Shown: positions 61,587 through 64,000 of the stretch, one piece after another
How positions within the stretch are numbered: position 1 is the stretch's first letter
Layout: each line of letters starts with the position of its first letter
Assembly (NCBI GenBank): GCA_900757595.1
Contig: CAAEOL010000031.1
Location: 1 to 64,000 of the forward strand
Source of the DNA: an uncultured Collinsella sp.
Lineage (GTDB): Bacteria; Actinomycetota; Coriobacteriia; Coriobacteriales; Coriobacteriaceae
DNA length: 64,000 nucleotides
Direction of reading: 5' to 3'
The notes under the pieces: model-generated
Seen by the model: the letters and a program-made list of their open reading frames with translations, nothing else
Database searches by the model: none
What the model was told of the DNA's origin: nothing
Translations under genes and position numbers: made by a program

Positions 61587-62900
61587 ATGGACGAACTTTT
61601 TCACGTCAGTGAGCGCAAGTCCACAATCGGGACCGAACTTCGCGCTGGACTGACAACATTCCTGGCGATGGCCTACATCATCGCCGTCAACCCCGCAGTG
61701 CTCTCGGGCGCCGGCATCGATGCGGGAGCGCTCGCCTGCGCCACTTGCCTGGGCGCCGGCATCATGACCATCTGCATGGGCATCTTCGCCAACCGTCCGC
61801 TCGCATGCGCGTCGGGCCTGGGCATCAACGCCATGATTGCGGGCATCACCACCACCATGTGCGGCGGTGACTGGCACGTGGCCATGAGCGTCATCTTCCT
61901 CGAGGGTGTCGTCATCTTGCTGCTCGTCCTTTGCGGCCTGCGCGAGGCCATTATGGACGCCACCCCCGTGGTTCTGCGCCACGCTATCTCGGTGGGCCTG
62001 GGTCTGTTCATCGCCATGATCGGCCTGTGCGACGCCGGCATTATCACCGCTGGCGCCGGTACACTCGTCGGTCTGGGCGACATCACCTCCCCCACCTTTA
62101 TCGTCGGCATCATCTCCATCGTCGTGACGGTTGCCCTGGCCTCCCGCAACGTGCCGGGCTCGCTGCTCATCGGTATCATCGTCGCCGTTATCGCCGGCAT
62201 CCCGCTGGGCGTCACCCATGCGCCCGAGGGCCTCATCGCACCGCTCGACTTCTCGACCTTCGGCGCCCCGTTTGCCAGCACTGCCGACGGCAACCTTGCC
62301 ATCGTGAAGGTCCTGACCGACCCGATGCTGCTCGTCGTTGCCTTCTCGCTGCTCATGAGCGACTTCTTCGACACCATGGGCACCGCGATGGCCGTCGCCA
62401 AGCAGGGCGAGTTCTTGACCGAGGACGGCAATGTCGAGGACATCCGTCCCATCCTGGTCGTCGACTCCGTGGCCGCTGCTGCCGGTGGCTTTATGGGCGT
62501 CTCCTCCATCACCACCTTCGTCGAGTCCACCTCTGGCGCTGCCGACGGTGGCCGCACGGGCCTCACCTCCGTCACCACCGGCGTGCTGTTCATTCTCGCC
62601 GCGTTCTTCTCCCCCATCGTCACCATCGTTTCCAGCGCCGCCACCTGCGGTGCTCTGGTCTACGTCGGTTACCTCATGATGAGCGAGGCCTCCGAGATCG
62701 ACTGGTCCGACGTGTCGCAGGGTTTCCCGGCGTTCATGATTGTCGCCGGCGTGCCCTTCACCTACTCCATCTCTGCCGGCATTGGCCTGGGCTTTATCGC
62801 CTACGTGATCGTCGCGCTCTTTAAGGGCGAGGCCTCCAAGATCAAGCCGCTCATGTGGATCGCAGCCCTCGCCTTCCTCGTCTACTTCTTTGTAGCGTAG
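61587..62900 (+). CDS. NCS2-family purine permease, AzgA-like
   Basis: A 437-residue permease with about 13 membrane helices. The start region ELRAGLTTFLAMAYIIAVNP, ASGLGINAMIAG, and the motif SDFFDTMGTAMAVAKQG are those of the AzgA (hypoxanthine/adenine/guanine) subgroup. ATG 61587 follows AAGGAAAGG. The upstream gap (61394-61586) shows no recognisable purine riboswitch. Terminator directly downstream. Confidence 0.9.
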   Translation: MDELFHVSERKSTIGTELRAGLTTFLAMAYIIAVNPAVLSGAGIDAGALACATCLGAGIMTICMGIFANRPLACASGLGINAMIAGITTTMCGGDWHVAMSVIFLEGVVILLLVLCGLREAIMDATPVVLRHAISVGLGLFIAMIGLCDAGIITAGAGTLVGLGDITSPTFIVGIISIVVTVALASRNVPGSLLIGIIVAVIAGIPLGVTHAPEGLIAPLDFSTFGAPFASTADGNLAIVKVLTDPMLLVVAFSLLMSDFFDTMGTAMAVAKQGEFLTEDGNVEDIRPILVVDSVAAAAGGFMGVSSITTFVESTSGAADGGRTGLTSVTTGVLFILAAFFSPIVTIVSSAATCGALVYVGYLMMSEASEIDWSDVSQGFPAFMIVAGVPFTYSISAGIGLGFIAYVIVALFKGEASKIKPLMWIAALAFLVYFFVA

Positions 62901-62923
62901 GCGCAAGATTCGCAATACCAAAC

Positions 62924-62967
62924 AGCAAAGCGCGGAGTCGCATCGAGCGGCTCCGCGCTTTGCTTTT
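62924..62967 (+). terminator. Rho-independent terminator of the NCS2 permease
   Basis: 14-bp stem AGCAAAGCGCGGAG / CTCCGCGCTTTGCT then TTT. Confidence 0.93.
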
Positions 62968-63107
62968 AAAGCCAGGCACCACACGGACACGCGATGTATT
63001 GCTTCGCAAGTTTTGGACGTTTTGCTCTCCAAACGGCACTACCGACGGCTACATCCTGCAGATATGCTGGATATAACCGCATAGGCCCTATGAGGATGGG
63101 AGTAACC

Positions 63108-64000
63108 ATGGCCGCCTTGTTCACGACCCCCAAGCGCAATGACAAAACCTCTGGAGCCCATTTTGTCGAGCCCGACCTGCGCCGTCGCACGCTGCTCGCA
63201 CACGGCAGCTGGCGCCGCGTGACGCGCCGCATCGTTGTAGGCGCCGTATGCGCGCTCACGGTAAGTTCGCTGCTCATGCCGAGCGTCTCACTCGCGGCCG
63301 AGTGGGTCAACGTCGGCGGCACTCAGTACAACACTGCAGCAGGCGACGAGGCCGGCACCTGGGCCTGGGACGGCGGCGCCGACATGAAGCTCAACGGCTA
63401 TAACGGCGGCGCGATCGAGGCAGCGGGCAAGCTCAACGTGAGCTACGAGGGCAACAACACCGTCACTAACGACGACGGCCGCGGCATCAAGGTTAAGGAT
63501 GGCGCGAACGAGAACGCCGAGCTTAATATTCAGGGCGACGCGTCCAGCACGCTCAACGTGACATCTTCTCGTGACGCCATCACTTCCGTCGGCAACATCA
63601 ACATCGACGGCGCTGGCACTGTCAACGCCACGAGCACCGAGCACGATGCCATCGATGCCGGGGGCGATGTCACCATCAAGGGCTCGGGAAACGTTAACGC
63701 CACGGGCGATTCGGATGGCATCAGGGCCGACGGCAACATCACGATCGACAACAGCGGAACCGTCACCGCCAAGGCCACCGAGGATCAGGGTATCGATGCT
63801 AACGAGAACCTCATCATAAAGGGCGGCGGCAAGGTAGAGGCAAGCTCTATCGAGGACAATGCGATTTGGGCCGACGGCAGTATCGAGATCTCGGGTGGCA
63901 GCCAGGTCAAGGCAAGCTCCGAGGAAGACGCCGCCATCGACGGTAAAAACAGCCTCACGGTCACGAACGCTTCCCTCAACGCAAGTGGCGTTGGGTATGG
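63108..64000 (+). CDS. Beta-helix carbohydrate-binding surface protein (partial)
   Basis: The first 297 codons of a gene that runs off the right edge with no stop. A basic, twin-Arg-like N-terminus precedes a hydrophobic signal (VVGAVCALTVSSLLM, cleavage near SLAA, residue 64). After that come imperfect 17-24-residue repeats of the type GDVTIKGSGNVNATG, GNITIDNSGTVTAK, ENLIIKGGGKVEAS, each with alternating small and hydrophobic residues. This matches the Cthe_2159-type carbohydrate-binding beta-helix proteins. ATG 63108 follows GGGAG. The C-terminus, and so any anchor, is unseen. Confidence 0.75.
   Translation, partial: MAALFTTPKRNDKTSGAHFVEPDLRRRTLLAHGSWRRVTRRIVVGAVCALTVSSLLMPSVSLAAEWVNVGGTQYNTAAGDEAGTWAWDGGADMKLNGYNGGAIEAAGKLNVSYEGNNTVTNDDGRGIKVKDGANENAELNIQGDASSTLNVTSSRDAITSVGNINIDGAGTVNATSTEHDAIDAGGDVTIKGSGNVNATGDSDGIRADGNITIDNSGTVTAKATEDQGIDANENLIIKGGGKVEASSIEDNAIWADGSIEISGGSQVKASSEEDAAIDGKNSLTVTNASLNASGVGY

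Noticed and set aside
61554..63032. A 492-codon minus-strand frame opposite the NCS2 permease
   Set aside because: Asp/Glu/Gly/His-rich antisense composition and it crosses a strong terminator.
1..64000. tRNA or rRNA genes
   Set aside because: No cloverleaf with a GTTCRANNC T-loop at the right spacing and no rRNA-like sequence was noticed; a tRNAscan run would settle it.

Overview
The window looks like chromosome from a Coriobacteriia bacterium, most likely a gut Collinsella. It is GC-rich with strong Shine-Dalgarno sites and compact operons. The gene content fits an intestinal anaerobe: a choloylglycine/bile-salt hydrolase with the expected active-site residues, a lactate dehydrogenase/Etf cluster of the electron-bifurcating type, a rubredoxin-first ('reverse') rubrerythrin, a single-chain PurL, PdxST with a MocR-type regulator, and many orphan permeases. 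No rRNA, tRNA, prophage, IS transposase or CRISPR array was found. The genus call is an inference from gene content, not from a marker gene.

Layout. 0-23 kb: an orphan LivJ-type lipoprotein, homoserine dehydrogenase, an SDR oxidoreductase, a 62-bp-period palindrome array, a CPA2 antiporter, purL, a DMT exporter, a membrane GGDEF protein, KDG permease, azlCD, an HD hydrolase, the ldh-etfB-etfA operon, and a five-gene run of small secreted or anchored proteins of unknown function (19.4-22.6 kb). 23.4-29.1 kb: a three-gene operon coding for a TerB_N/TerB_C protein, a BrxD-like (DUF2791) ATPase and an Lhr/BrxHI-like helicase. This is the best candidate for a poorly described defence or stress system. 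29-41.8 kb: a SpeE-like membrane protein coupled to Elp3, an XRE/DUF4097 pair, two methyltransferases including TrmB, a Ski2-like DUF3516 helicase, a DUF2130 coiled-coil protein, a metallophosphoesterase and a HIRAN protein. 41.9-45.7 kb: a 27-residue holin-like membrane peptide facing a likely antisense RNA (type I toxin-antitoxin layout), an aldehyde/alcohol dehydrogenase pair, and rubrerythrin. 45.8-50.4 kb: a nuclease-like protein bracketed by two 123-bp palindromic elements, then pdxR and pdxST. 50.4-64 kb: a hairpin-rich intergenic block, an RGG-tailed protein, an MFS exporter, an unusual peptide deformylase, an XRE-aminotransferase fusion with its own operator array, a LysR/EamA pair, Kup, bile-salt hydrolase, a second deformylase homologue without its catalytic Glu, an NCS2 purine permease, and the start of a beta-helix (Cthe_2159-like) surface protein cut by the window end.

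Repeats are the most distinctive non-coding feature. There are three 123-bp ERIC-like palindromes of identical length (35771, 45804, 47223), whose ends carry stop codons in all three frames and supply the stop of two flanking genes. There are three CCTGTCCC-loop palindromes (26528, 40633, 50583) and a four-unit palindrome array (4100-4339). Coding starts were chosen from Shine-Dalgarno position and family N-termini; several are GTG. All family assignments come from reading motifs and were not checked by database search.
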